In this document: piece after piece, positions 9,430 through 20,375 of the stretch | Layout: the number at the start of each line of letters is the position of its first letter | Position numbering within the stretch: position 1 is the stretch's first letter | Assembly (NCBI RefSeq): GCF_002575655.3 | Contig: NC_053035.3 | Span: forward strand, 381,773,792-381,837,791 | DNA length: 64,000 nucleotides | Source: Aegilops tauschii subsp. strangulata | Lineage: Eukaryota > Streptophyta > Magnoliopsida > Poales > Poaceae | Reading direction: 5' to 3' | Program-made: the position numbers and the translations under genes | The notes under the pieces: model-generated | Told to the model about the DNA's origin: nothing | Seen by the model: the letters and a program-made list of their open reading frames with translations, nothing else | Databases searched by the model: none

Positions 9430-11151
9430 ATGGAGTCGGCCGACCCCAGCGCCAAGAAGATGAGGCTCTCGCCAGCGGCAACGTCTGTTGTAGATCCCGC
9501 ACCCGGCAGCGCGGGGAGAAGCGGCGACCCCGCCCCCACCGGATCCCAGGAACCCGTAGAATCTCGGGTGGACCGCATCAGCGATCTCCCAGACGCCGTC
9601 CTTGGGGAGATCATCTCGCTTCTCCCCACCAAGGATTGCTGCCGCACCCAAGTCCTCTCAATTCGGTGGCGCCTTCTATGGCGCCGTGCCCCTTAATCTC
9701 GACTGTCGTCAGCTATCTCTCTTCAATGATTTTGAAATCCCCAGAGCCATCATCTCCTCCCACCAGGGCTCCGTTCAAAGCCTCTGCATCCCGTCATGCT
9801 ACCTGAGCAAGCATACCATGCCCTGCACGGTGAACGCCTGGCTGAAATCCCCTGAATTCACAGAACTACAGCTGCTTGAGTTCTACTATTCCCCTGGAAA
9901 TCACATACCACATACCGAACGCCATGAACTTGTGCCCTCAGCACCGATGTCCATCTCGCGGTTTTCGTCCTCTCTCCACACCGCCACCTTTGCGGTGTGC
10001 TACCTACCAGACAATCTGGTACTAAACCTTCGACTCCCATTTCTCAAGAAACTTTCACTTGTGCGGGTTTGTATATCGGAGGCCTCATTGCACAACATCA
10101 TCCACTCCAGTTGCCCTGCGCTGGAGTGCTTGGTGCTTGTTTTCACAGTTAGAATCGGTTGTCTCCAAATAAAGTCGCCTAACCTTGTAAGAATTGGAAT
10201 TTCTTTTGACGGAAGGCAGCTCATCATCCAAGATGCCCCTTCACTTCAAAGGTTGATCCTTGATTCTAGTTATTCACCATTGCAAATAACCGTCCTCTCT
10301 GCGCCTAAACTGGAGACCTTGGGTGTAATACATGATCTCTGTGCTCATTTCAATATGGTGTTTGGCTCCACAGTTCTTCAGGTACTTTATATTATCATCT
10401 ACACTTGTAACCATAAGCTGCATTTTAAATTTCTGCGCATAATTTATATATCATCTTGGAGTACACATTTTGTACTAATATTATGTTCTATGCTCAATGA
10501 AGAGTTTCTCCATGGATGGCCTATCAATGGTGCTGGATTCTGTCAAGATCTTATATATCCAAATGAATAGTTTTGATCTGAACAAGATTATTGGCTTGCT
10601 GCAATGCTTTCCATGTCTAGAGAAGTTGTATATAAAGGTGATAATTTCACGCACATTGGAAGCCCACATATAGTGTACTAGAATTAACCGTTCAGCTGTT
10701 GCTCTTTCGACACTCTTGTTTTAGACCTTAACTGTTTTCAATCTTCATGTCTATTTAGGCGACATGACGGGGTAAGAAAGTTATAACCAATCGGTGGATT
10801 CGTAAGCATCGGGATTTTCTCACTTCTCATGAGATTCGATTGAAGACAATAATGCTAGAACGATTTGTAGCCAACCGTGCAAACACAAGATTTGTCACAT
10901 TCTTCCTGCTGAATGCGAGGTTACTATTGTCCATCAGGCTTAAGTTTATCAGCAGCATGGTTTTGACAGATGGGTATGTCGAAGAGCAAAAAAAGGAGTT
11001 TCAGGTGGGCAAAAGAGCTGCTGAACGTGGCGGGCTTCTGTTTACAACATATTGTGGTCATAATCCAGTAAATTTTACGACCCAGGATGTTCATTCTATG
11101 GACCTGACCGATCCATTTGACTGTGACTGCCGAAAACAGTGCTGGAGTTAG
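9430..11151 (+). pseudogene. F-box/LRR/FBD-type gene with frameshift
   Basis: The ATG at 9430 follows a CT-rich leader. The first frame has an F-box (about residues 47-88: [20 protein letters not shown], then W-x-x-LW) and stops at 9696. A single-base indel near 9690 moves the reading into the frame that continues NLDCRQLSLFND and an LRR-like region (FLKKLSLVRVCISEASLHNI, SCPALECL, LETLGV) to the donor gttcttcag|gtac at 10380. A second exon, about 10503-10637 (SFSMDGLSMVLDSVKIL), and a third ending TAG at 11149-11151 follow. The third reads ERFVANRANTRFVTFFLLNA, typical of the FBD tail of cereal F-box proteins. F-box proteins act as substrate receptors of SCF ubiquitin ligases. The start of the third exon (about 10760) does not join cleanly in frame, a possible second lesion. 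A sequencing error at 9690 cannot be excluded. Confidence 0.75.
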
Positions 11152-11534
11152 ATGTTGTTGCCCTTTTCAATCTGGTTTTTTTGTAAACCTGATGAACAAT
11201 TAACCCTCGTGCTTTTGTACAGTTTGTAAGCTGGAGTTAGATGTTCCTGCCCTTTTCAACTCGGCTGTGACTGTCATATTTTCTTTGAAACAAGGCAAAT
11301 GGCTTGCCATTCGTTTAATTTAGAGTGAAATATTGTAACAAATCCCAACCAAGGGAAATAACATCACTCTCGCCGGCTGCTTGAGCTCACTGTGCATTAC
11401 AGAAGCCAAGTGATTAGCCCCCACCAGCACCCACAAACTTATTTCGAACTAGCACATCAAATGGGATGTAAATTTTCATAGGAAAGGCTGCATAACCGTG
11501 ACAGATTTGGATTCTGACATTTGGGACCCGCGAG
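11152..11534 (+). other. F-box 3' UTR and intergenic
   Basis: 'gctggagttagatgtt' with 'cccttttcaa' occurs at the end of the F-box coding region (about 11141) and again near 11231, a duplication with a period of about 90 bp. No further gene is seen. Confidence 0.5.
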
Positions 11535-12215
11535 GAAATAGCCTATCCAAGGTGGTGTCGACTTACTAGCCAGTCAACAAACGATTCTGCCTACCAGCCG
11601 TTGGATTGACATCCAACATCTGTCGTGTATCTTCTATCTCTTGTCTTCTTCTTCCTCCAGCCGCCCAAACCAAACCACCCTGTCGGCTCCGCCTGCTCCC
11701 GCCTCCCATGGCTGGCTGCGCCGCCGCCGCCCTACCGTACGTACCCTCCAACGTTGGCCAGTCCCTCCCTCTATTCCCCCACATGTCCTGTTATTCTCCG
11801 GCGACGTTAGCCCCAACACGCACCCGCGCCCGAACCAGTCAACCCTCGTACTCCCCTCCGCCTGCGACTGGACCGGCGCATCTTCAATGGCTCCTGTTCG
11901 TTCCGTTCGAGGCCTCACCGTCGTCCTCCACCTTGCGGCCTTGGTTCGCTCGCCGTGCGCGGTGCGCCGCCCTCTTGCGTTGTCAATGTCGTCAACAACC
12001 GAGAGGAACAAGGAGATGACTGTACGTGGAGAGGATGACAGTAGGGACCCACCAGCGTCATGGCAGTACGCAAGCAAGTGCCTCTATAGTACAAGCCCAA
12101 AAATATGGTTCCTCCTAATGGTTGGACATCTGGGGCTCACGCCATTGTCAACGTAGTCAATAAACGAGAGAATTACACTACGAGCGGCTGACACCAGGGA
12201 CCCAGCAAGTCGCGC
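11535..12215 (+). repeat. GC-rich ~0.7-kb repeat, diverged copy R1
   Basis: Shares with R2-R4 the order: 'acatccaac ... tcgtg', a CT-rich 'cttcttcctccagccgccca', 'ctcccatggctgg', 'tcaaccctcgtactcc', 'actgtacgtggagagg', then 'gggacccac'. The overlapping ORFs on both strands are GC-driven and show no domain. The element class is unknown. Confidence 0.6.
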
Positions 12216-12833
12216 AGTTTTTTTAGGAATAAGCAGTTGTTATTTATACTAGTTTTAGCGACGGATCAGGGTAACAACGGGGCTATGCGGGGGCTGCCCG
12301 TCTAGCCAGGGTTTTATTTATGTTTACCACATCATGAGCCCAGTTGTGTTTTTTTCTTGCTGAAAATGGCTAGTCCAGTTCTATTTTTTTAAAGAAATAC
12401 CCAAACAAGGCATACTTGCTTTATCGGCCCTGCTGGGCTGCAAATCTTTCAAGACGAGGAGAGTTTCATTCGGTTTGCCCAGAAATGGGCTGTACATTTT
12501 TAAAACACATCAAACCGGGAATTAGTTTCAATTTTTTTTCATTACAAGATCTTAAATTCCATTGATTTTTATGCGTGGACAATTATTTGGATTTTATATT
12601 TATATAAATTATTTTTCAAAATAGTTTGAATGTTAATCGATATTTCTAGATTAAAAACAGTTGACCGCACCAAAATATGCAAAATTTCGTATACTTTTTA
12701 ACCGTGGCCACAATATGGGGTGTAATGCTAACAAAAAGAAGATGGGCTCCAAAAAAATTCTTAAGAATTAGCAAATGGGCTGTACATTATTAGAAATAAT
12801 GGCAGATGGGCTGTATGCTGTTTTCCACAGATT
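12216..12833. other. AT-rich spacer between repeat copies
   Basis: AT-rich sequence with 'gggctgtac' recurring near 12488, 12778 and (as gggctgtatg) 12808. No ORF or terminal repeats recognised. It may be an insertion or the original spacer of the array. Confidence 0.4.
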
Positions 12834-13565
12834 TGAGGCTGACTTGTGCGCCTACAACAGGTTGACGCGTATGCTTTCATAAAAAAAAGGTTGACGCACA
12901 CGCAACGCCCTATCAACTTAGTCAACACACGAGAGCAGTGACTGTTGGATGTCCATCCAACGGCTGTCGTGCTTCTTCAATCTCTGCTCTTCATGCTCCA
13001 GCCGCTCAAACAAGCGCCGAAGGGACTGCCTGCTCCCTCCTCCCGCGGCCGGCTATGCTGCCGCGCAGGCCTCACGGCCCCACCGTACTCCCATCGCTGG
13101 CCTAGCCATCCCACTACTCACCCACACATGATGTTATTCTCCGGCGACGGCAGATGAACCAGTAAACCCTCGTACTCCTCCGTGTGGGAAACAACTGCCG
13201 AGTATTCCCTGGCTCCATGTCGTTCCCTTCCTAGGTCTCGCCGTCGTCCACCGCCCTGGTGCTCTCGGCGCGGCCTGGTCAACGTGGTCAATGAACGACA
13301 TCCATCGGAAGTGGACTGTACGTGGAGAGGCTGACAGCTGGGTCCATGGCCGCACGCAAGGAAATGCCTCCTTATTACACGCAAAATAATGATTCCTCCA
13401 CCTAACAGCTAGGACCCACAGGAAGGGCCTCTGTATTTCGTGAAAAAAACGTTCCCCCCGCTGACAGGTCGGACCCACCAGCTATATCTTCGCACGCAAG
13501 GAAGTGCCTCCTTATTACGCCCAAAAAAATGAATACCCCCTGCTAGCTAGGACCCACCATATTGT
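12834..13565 (+). repeat. GC-rich ~0.7-kb tandem repeat, copy R2
   Basis: Begins with the marker GAGGCTGACTTGTGCGCCTA and contains 'gatgtccatccaacggc' at 12948. It then has the GC-rich block and several 'gggacccac'-type motifs separated by 'gcctccttatta'. It directly abuts R3, in which the same markers recur in order. Confidence 0.75.
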
Positions 13566-14181
13566 TGGGCTGACTTGTGGGCCTACTAAGTTGATGGGGA
13601 CGGAGGGCTTTGTCAACTTAGTCAATACTCCAGTGACCGTATGATGTCCATCCAACGGCCATAGTGCTTCTTCAACCTCTGGACTTCTTGCTCCAGCCGC
13701 CCAGAGCAGTGCCGGTCGTGCCGCCTGCTCCTGCCTCCCGTGGCTGGTTGTGCTACCGCGGAGGCCTCACCGCCCCCATACTACTCCCACCACTGGCCAG
13801 GGCATCCCTCCACTCACCCACACCACCTATTATTCTGCGGCGACGACAGCCTCACATCGCAGCCAAACCAGTGAACGCTCCTACTCCTCCCCGCGTGGGC
13901 ATCCACTGCCGCGTCTTGCCCGGCTCCGCGTCGTCCCCTTCCTAGGCCTCGCCGTGGTGCTCTCGGCGCGGCGTGGTCAATGTGGTCAACGACCGACTTC
14001 CATCGGAAGAGTACTGTACGTGGAGAGGCTGACAGCTGGGTCCACGGCAGCCGCAAGGAAGTGCCTCCTTATTACGCGGAAAATAATTATTCCTCCACCT
14101 GACAGCGGGGACCCACCGGATGGGCCACCAGTATTTTGCAAAAAAATCATTTCCCCCTGACTGCTGGGACCCACCGGACGG
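13566..14181 (+). repeat. GC-rich tandem repeat, copy R3 (left part)
   Basis: Starts at GGGCTGACTTGTGGGCCTAC and has the 'gatgtccatccaacggcc' marker at 13643. It is cut at 14181 by the solo LTR and resumes at 18300. Without the LTR this copy would be about 737 bp. Confidence 0.75.
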
Positions 14182-17100
14182 TGTCATGACCGGTTTTCCA
14201 ATAAAACATTTATTGAGAAACCGATCCCTTTTACGGACCAGTAGAGAAGAATTCCTTCTTACTGGTAGACAATTTCTTGATTACAGAAAAATCCAGGAGT
14301 ACTAAATATAATACAAGGTTGAGCGGAGGCTGCTCAACAATTTATTACATGCACGCCGATATTACACATAAAGGCGGATATGGTGGCATAACTACTGACT
14401 CACAATAAAAGCGGTGGTGGATATGTCACAGTGAAGTGGGTGACATGACTCCTGAATCTAACAGCTCATCGAGCGTCGGAGTGAGGCTCGAGGATTCTTA
14501 TTGAGGGTGGCGGAAGCGTATATAATACAAGTGACCAGTAACCAGGATCGCACGGGACTGACTGGGACTCCTCTAGGCGTCAGACTCACTATCAAACTCT
14601 TCATCCATGAGATCGCCTTCGTCAACATCTGGCCAAATCAACAAGCCAGGTGAGTACTATGAAAGTACTCGCAAGACAGTTTGGACATAAGATATAACAA
14701 ATGTAAACATGATGCATATGAACAGATTAATAATGCGCACTCAGACAATGAGATAGCAATGCATGGGAAATAAAAAGGAAGTCGGGCGGTAGTCCTCCCG
14801 AAATCCCAATGTAATACTGAAGGCCAATCGAGTGTCTGAATGACTCCTCTAAAGGATACAAATAAAATAACAATGCCGCAGTCGGGTGTCAAGGCGACAC
14901 CACATAAAGGGCTTATAATGGAATATAAATGACAGTGCATGCCACAGTCGGACGTCTGAGCGACATCACGTAAAGGGCTTATATCAAAAGTAAATAACGA
15001 GCGTGCCACAGTCGGACGTCTGAGCGACATCACATAAAGGGCTTATATCAAAAGTAAATGACAAGAGTGCCACAGTTGGACGTCTGAGCGACATCACATA
15101 AAGGGCTTATATCAAAAGTAAATGACAAGAGTGCCACAGTCGGACGTCTGAGCGACATCACATAAAGGGCTTATATAGAAAGTAAATGACAAGGGTGCCA
15201 CAGTCGGACGTCTGAGCGACATCACATAAAGGGCTTATATTTCATAACTCAATATTCCAGTAGCTCATGAAGTTAAATCATTTCAAGGAAATACTCAGGT
15301 ACGAAATAATAAAAAGGTTAGTCCATCCACAGGAATAACGTTCAACCGGGTTTACCACTCAAGCTTGTTCACCGGGGATTTCCCACGGAAACTGACACGG
15401 GGACTGACATGAATAGAGATATGCTGGCCACGGTCTTTGACCATGGACACGATGACTCGGAAGGATTTGACTCTGCAGAGCTTGTACTATTTAACCACAG
15501 CCAACGGATTTCAGTAGTCACAAGGGACTAGTTCCGTTTACGGTGTTTTAGGAGAAACACATCTAACCAGTACACACCCATTCAACATTCCGTTGCCAGG
15601 AGTCACCCCAAGCAACGTTCAAGAAAAACCTTGAGACGGGGAGGCTACAACCTCGCGTAGCATGGGATCAAATTTATACCGCGCACTCTAAGGGGTGCCC
15701 CCCTCTCGGTCCCAACCGGAAACACCCATGCCCCCTGACCGGATGACTGGCTTTAATCCAGGGCCATGGAACCCTCATCCCGGCCCCTCTATTTGGTGTG
15801 TACAAGGAAAGAGGTTAGCAACTTACTAAACCGTATTCTTTGCAGAAAACATGTGGCAGCACGAAAGGGGAAGAACGGTAACGTGGCTCAGTCCACGTTA
15901 GCGTCGGAGTTTATCGGATGACGTAAGACTGGCATGCTACAACAATACCATCTTACTACCTTTCATGTCACCACATGATCAGGTCATCTCTCATCAAGAG
16001 ATCACAGTAAACTTCGAAGCACACGGTTAGTTGCCTTGCATGCAACGTAACACTCACCGATGCTCATATGCCATGCACAAACCATTCAATCAAACATGCA
16101 AAACACTCATCATATCAAAGGTTCAAACATACTTGCCTGGTTCGGAGAAGTCGGAGTCTAGCTCGGCGAAGTTCGCGGCTCCGTCACCTCCTCCGGAACC
16201 TACGGTATAACGAAATCGTATACTAACGTGAAAACCGTTGCGCTTATAAAAGTTGTTCCCAAAATTTTCCAAATAAATACTATAAAAAACTAGACAAAAA
16301 TATAAGACTGACAGAAAAAGAATCAATCAAAAAGCATCTTTTATTTAAAAGATATAAGGGTTTTAGTCCAAGGACTGATCTGTGATGAAACAGAAAAGAA
16401 CCAGGGACTTGTTTGAAAAACCAGAAAACGCTTCGGTAAGAAATACGTTAGCCCAGAGAGAAAACACATTCTACCGAAGGCGCTTTCAGAAAACGGTTCG
16501 AAGGGGAAAAGAAGAGAGGCTGACGGGGGGTCCCACCCGTCAGGTTCAAAATTTCCAACGGAGCTCGCCGGCGCCCGAAGGCTGCGGTGGTCGCCGGCGT
16601 TGAACCACGGCGAGGCAGGGTGATCGGAGGGTACCTACGGGTTCAGGGTGTTCTCCCGCGTCGGTGGGTGGTGGACTTGACCGTCGGTGAGCACCACGTC
16701 GACGGCGACACTATCTCCGGCGGACGGTGGTTCGGGCGATGGTGGAGCTCTCCGGTGGGTGCTGCAAGCTTCAAATTGATGCGCGGGTCAGAAGGGTGGA
16801 TGTACTAGGAGACTACTGGCATGAGCTGAGAGGTAGGGGTGCACGCCCGGGGGTGAATCGAGCTGGGTCCCGAAGCGGGTCGAGGCGGCCGGAGCTGGGG
16901 AAGAAGACTCCCTCGGGGCTCTTCCAGTGGCTTGGCGTGGTACTAGTGGTGTGTAGAGGTTGTGCGGGTTCGAGTTCGAGCTTGGGACCTCCTTTTATAG
17001 GCGATCCGAGGAGGTGGCCGTGAACGGGATAACGCCGGCGAGAAATTACGGCGAGGCAGAGGTTGGGCAGGGGGTTTAGGAGGCTAGGCATCATCGTGGA

Positions 17101-18294
17101 GGATCAGTTGCACCGTTCCCCCGCAAAACCTCGGTCGGGCTTGGTGTAATATGCCGGTCCTCGACCGAACGGCCATACGGGCACGGCGGCGGCAGGGAGC
17201 GCGCTCCGCGCCTACCAGTTCACGACGACGGACCTGCAGCGTGCACGGGTGAGTGGATGACCACGCGGTGGCCTCTGGTGGATTGGGCGGCGCTGGACGG
17301 CGCCGTCCAACGCTGCGCCTCTCTGGCAGCCGCAAAGGGCGCTGCTGCCGTCGCTCACGGGGTGGCGCACCTCCACCTGCTCGTCGCCGACGCCCGCAAG
17401 CTTCCAGGCGAACGTGCGGCGCAGGGATAAGAAGGAAGCACAGGGCGCAAGGCGCCACCGCGGCTACTGGCGAGATCGAGATAGGTTTCTGAAGAAAACG
17501 ACATCGGCCACTGAAACTGCATCTCTGAATTTTCTGAACTTGACAGTAACAGTGCCCTTCAGGTGTTCGACGAAATGATTTGGCATGAGGAAAAAAATTT
17601 CTGGAGCTGGGACTTGGTGAGGTGACCTCTCAATGCATCCAGAGGCTGCCTGAATTTTCTCAGATTTTTAGGAGGAGAAAACAAATGAATTTCATCAAAT
17701 TTGACAAATATGGTCCAAACTTGCAGCAAGCACAATTTGAAATATTTGAACTGGAGACCAGTGGATCATCATGGATCTTGGTTGAGGGCTCTAAGGACTA
17801 GCCAGGGAAAATGGTTTGGAGGCAAAACTCAAAGGAGAAAAGGTAGTTCCTTTGTAAATCTCCAAGAGCCAAAGTAGAGGGCAGAAAAAGATTTTGATTA
17901 GAAATAAATGGAAACAAAGTCATGGGGGAAGTTCAACTTGCTGGATTTGAAGTTTATTTTGACACAAAGATGGGGAATGGCTTTTGGGAGGGGATTTCCA
18001 CTCATGTCATGGCAAGAAGAGATTTTGAAAGGAAAAATATCACTCCAAATGCCATAGGGCTATTTAAAAGGAAAAGATTTTCAAAAACTTTTCCAATGGA
18101 AAACATTGGTGTTGAGCCAACATAAGATGAAAAACCTCCAAGACCAAAGATCAAGTCTTGGATGAAACCAAACAAAATACTTGTCATAAAAGAAATTTTT
18201 TGAGAGGGAGAGTTCTTTAGAAGAAAATTTTAAATAACCTCCCTCAAATCAAATAAAAGTTTGAAAAAGCCAAATAAAATTTTTGGGTGTCACA
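14182..18294 (-). mobile_element. Solo LTR, 4113 bp, Gypsy-like
   Basis: On the minus strand it begins TGTGACACCCAAAA (18294) and ends CATGACA (14182), so it has TG...CA ends. It is flanked by a perfect 5-bp duplication GACGG at 14177-14181 and 18295-18299. It splits one copy of the host tandem repeat cleanly. No gag or pol ORF, primer-binding site or second LTR is present inside. Very long LTRs with TGTGAC ends occur in Triticeae Gypsy families, and element C in this window has a 3.7-kb LTR that starts similarly (TGTGACAGCC). Short ORFs inside (for example 16587-17460) look GC-driven. Confidence 0.85.
14875..15247. repeat. 64-bp tandem repeat, six copies, inside solo LTR
   Basis: Units starting TGCCACAGTCGGACGTCTGA lie at about 14940, 15004, 15068, 15132 and 15196, with a diverged copy at 14876 and a still weaker one near 14820. 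Each contains AAAGGGCTTATAT. The spacing is a constant 64 bp. Confidence 0.95.
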
Positions 18295-18299
18295 GACGG

Positions 18300-18420
18300 G
18301 CCACCGTATTTTGCGAAAAAAACATTCCCCCCGCTGTCAGCTCGGACCCACCGGAAGTGCCTCCTTATTACGCACAAAAAAATGAATACTCCCCCGGCTA
18401 GCTGGGACCCACCTTGGTGG
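18300..18420 (+). repeat. GC-rich tandem repeat, copy R3 (right part)
   Basis: Continues R3 after the solo LTR (gccaccgtattttgcgaaaa ...). The same 'gggccaccagtattttgc' text is present in R3 just before the insertion, consistent with short internal repeats in the unit. Confidence 0.7.
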
Positions 18421-18744
18421 GAGGCTGACTTGTGAGCCTACTAAGTTGACGGGGGCGAAGGGCTTTGTCAACTTAGTCAATATGAACGATTCTAGCTCCA
18501 GTGGCCGTACGATGTCCATCCAACGGCCGTAGTGCTTCTTCAACCTCTGGTCTTCTTGCTCCAGCCGCCCAAAGCAGCGCCGGTCGTGCCGCATGCTCCT
18601 GCCTCCCGTGGCCGGCTGTGTTGCCGCAGAGGCCTCACCGCCCCTACTATTCCCACTGCTGGCCAGGCCTTGCGGCGACGGCAGCCTCACACCGTAGCCG
18701 AACCAGTGAACCCTCGTACTCCTCTCTGCGCGGGCTTTCACATA
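18421..18744 (+). repeat. GC-rich tandem repeat, copy R4, truncated
   Basis: Restarts with GAGGCTGACTTGTGAGCCTA and has 'gatgtccatccaacggcc' at 18511. It is cut at about 18744, where Sirevirus coding sequence begins without any LTR end. Confidence 0.7.
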
Positions 18745-19041
18745 TCTGTACTCCCTCCACTCTCTTGCCCATCTCCTCTCAATCTTTTGAATGCGCACCT
18801 TGCGCTGATTTTTATCCTCCTCAGGGGGTGTGCAGTACCCAGCATAGATGTCCTCAGAGATTTCAAAAGCAGTGTTGACCTCAGGCCTCTTTCCTCCTTT
18901 CTGTGGCTTCTTACCGTCAGCCATTTTCTTCAGATGAGGAATTTGAACAATGGAATTCTCTGAAGAAGTATGCAACTTTTCTTCGAGGAATGCTGCAAAT
19001 GAGTTAAGTTGATGAGAACCTAGTGATTCAGCAGCAGACAT
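18745..19041 (-). pseudogene. S1 extra post-pol ORF, 5' fragment
   Basis: Starts MSAAESLGSHQLNSFAAF at 19041 and is clearly the same protein as the 32387-start ORF in S2. It runs about 99 residues to EWREYRYV, after which the sequence becomes host repeat R4. Compared with S2 it lacks a short stretch around YCTP. The full protein is of unknown function; in Sireviruses an ORF in this place is often called env-like. Only the N-terminus is present here. Confidence 0.8.
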
Positions 19042-19047
19042 GAGTAC

Positions 19048-19376
19048 CTGTGAACAGAGTATAGTTGCGAGGAATTTGGAGAGGTCATATGCGTTCTCAG
19101 AAGGTTTTTCAAAAAAGAACAAGTTTGAGGAATTTGACCAGGCGAGTCTTGAAGAATTTCACTAAGCGTTCTTATTCTTAGGTTCCAGAGTTGTACGGAT
19201 CAGAAATCCGCACAATTGAGGAATCTTGAAGAGAAATTGTAGCTTAGAGAAATGAATCAAGATCAGATGACATGTGAGGTGTTTAGTGTGTGAAGAATTT
19301 GAAGAATAAACACCTTTTGAGGATTTCGTAGAAGTCATTTGAATCAAAGAGGGCAGTAAAAGTAACTTTTAATTAC
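19048..19376 (-). other. Putative 5'-UTR intron of S1 extra ORF
   Basis: On the minus strand, gttcagg|gtaatt at 19377/19376 is a good donor and ctctgttcacag|gtactc at 19048/19047 a good acceptor, six bases before the ATG at 19041. The same borders recur in S2 at 32718 and 32394. Confidence 0.5.
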
Positions 19377-19644
19377 CCTGAACGAAGAACACGACGAACT
19401 GTGAGGTGGAGAAGTGAAGTTCGTCTGTGCAGATCTTCCACGCCCTAACTCGGCGTAGGAAGATGGCTACGGCGGCGGTGGAGTGAAGATTTCCGCGGCC
19501 GGCGCGAGTACGACGGTGATGAGGTCGAGGCAGTAAAGCTCTTCCTCACCGGCGACAATGAAGTAGCGGCGGCGCTAGGGTTTGAGAAGCTTGAGCTGGA
19601 GAGAGGTCGAGCGAAGTAAAGGCAGTGAGGAAGGGTAGAGGGGG

Positions 19645-19652
19645 TATTTATA
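19645..19652 (-). promoter_or_regulatory. Internal TATA box before S1 extra ORF
   Basis: Minus-strand TATAAATA is followed by CT-rich text, then 'caaaccctagcgccgcc', a common cereal 5'-leader sequence. It is about 600 bp upstream of the extra ORF and separate from the LTR TATA box. The S2 counterpart is at 32987-32994. Confidence 0.55.
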
Positions 19653-20375
19653 GCCACGATGAAAAACTGTTCGCCCGAAGAAATTGGACGAACGTGCCCC
19701 TGACCCTTCTCATTCGCTTGACATGTGTCACCCACGTACTGAGAAGTGGAGATCGTGTTAGATCATGGGTGAATAGATAAGTATTTCGTGGGATGCGGAA
19801 CGGTTTGAGCGGCAAAGCCGAAAATTTGGATAAGATAAGTTAAAAGTTCTGTTCGCAAATTCTTCAGCTGACAAGGACACAGCGAAGATTTTGAACGAGT
19901 TTCAAATAGAACGCACATGAAGAATTTGTGAATAGATCGGGTTGAGTATAGCAGAGAGGGGGAAGAGTCCGATCACATTCACTTAGCAGAAATAGCAACT
20001 TGAAGAATTAGCAATAAGTGAATGATGTAGAGGACATAAACTCATATATGTATATATATATATAGCCAATGAGAAAAACGACGAAAACAGTGAAGATTTT
20101 GCAAAGTTTAAGAATTTGAACAACTGAGGAATTTCAAAAAACTGAGGAAAAACTCAAATTGAAGATTTTCAACTTTTGGTGGTGGCGTGACCCACCGTAT
20201 AAGAATGATGATTTCAGACACCGCGTACAATTGTCGTAGCGTTCTGAGAATCAAATTCTTCATTAATTTCTTCACACTTAGAGTGTTATTCTTCATTGAT
20301 TGAAGAAAAACATTTCTTCATGTGTTGCACATCTGAGTCATCAATTTTGCATAAGTGCTAGGATGAGTGTCCTTT

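Noticed and set aside
11606..14187. Many ORFs of 80-170 codons in the GC-rich tandem units
   Set aside because: Frames are not conserved between R1, R2, R3 and R4, and both strands are open equally, so coding is unlikely.
14875..15247. Regular repeats considered as a CRISPR array
   Set aside because: The 64-bp units are contiguous with no unique spacers, in a plant LTR.
16587..17492. Several overlapping GC-rich ORFs on both strands inside the solo LTR
   Set aside because: They overlap in opposite strands and frames, have Arg/Gly/Pro-rich composition and show no domain. Open frames are expected from GC content.
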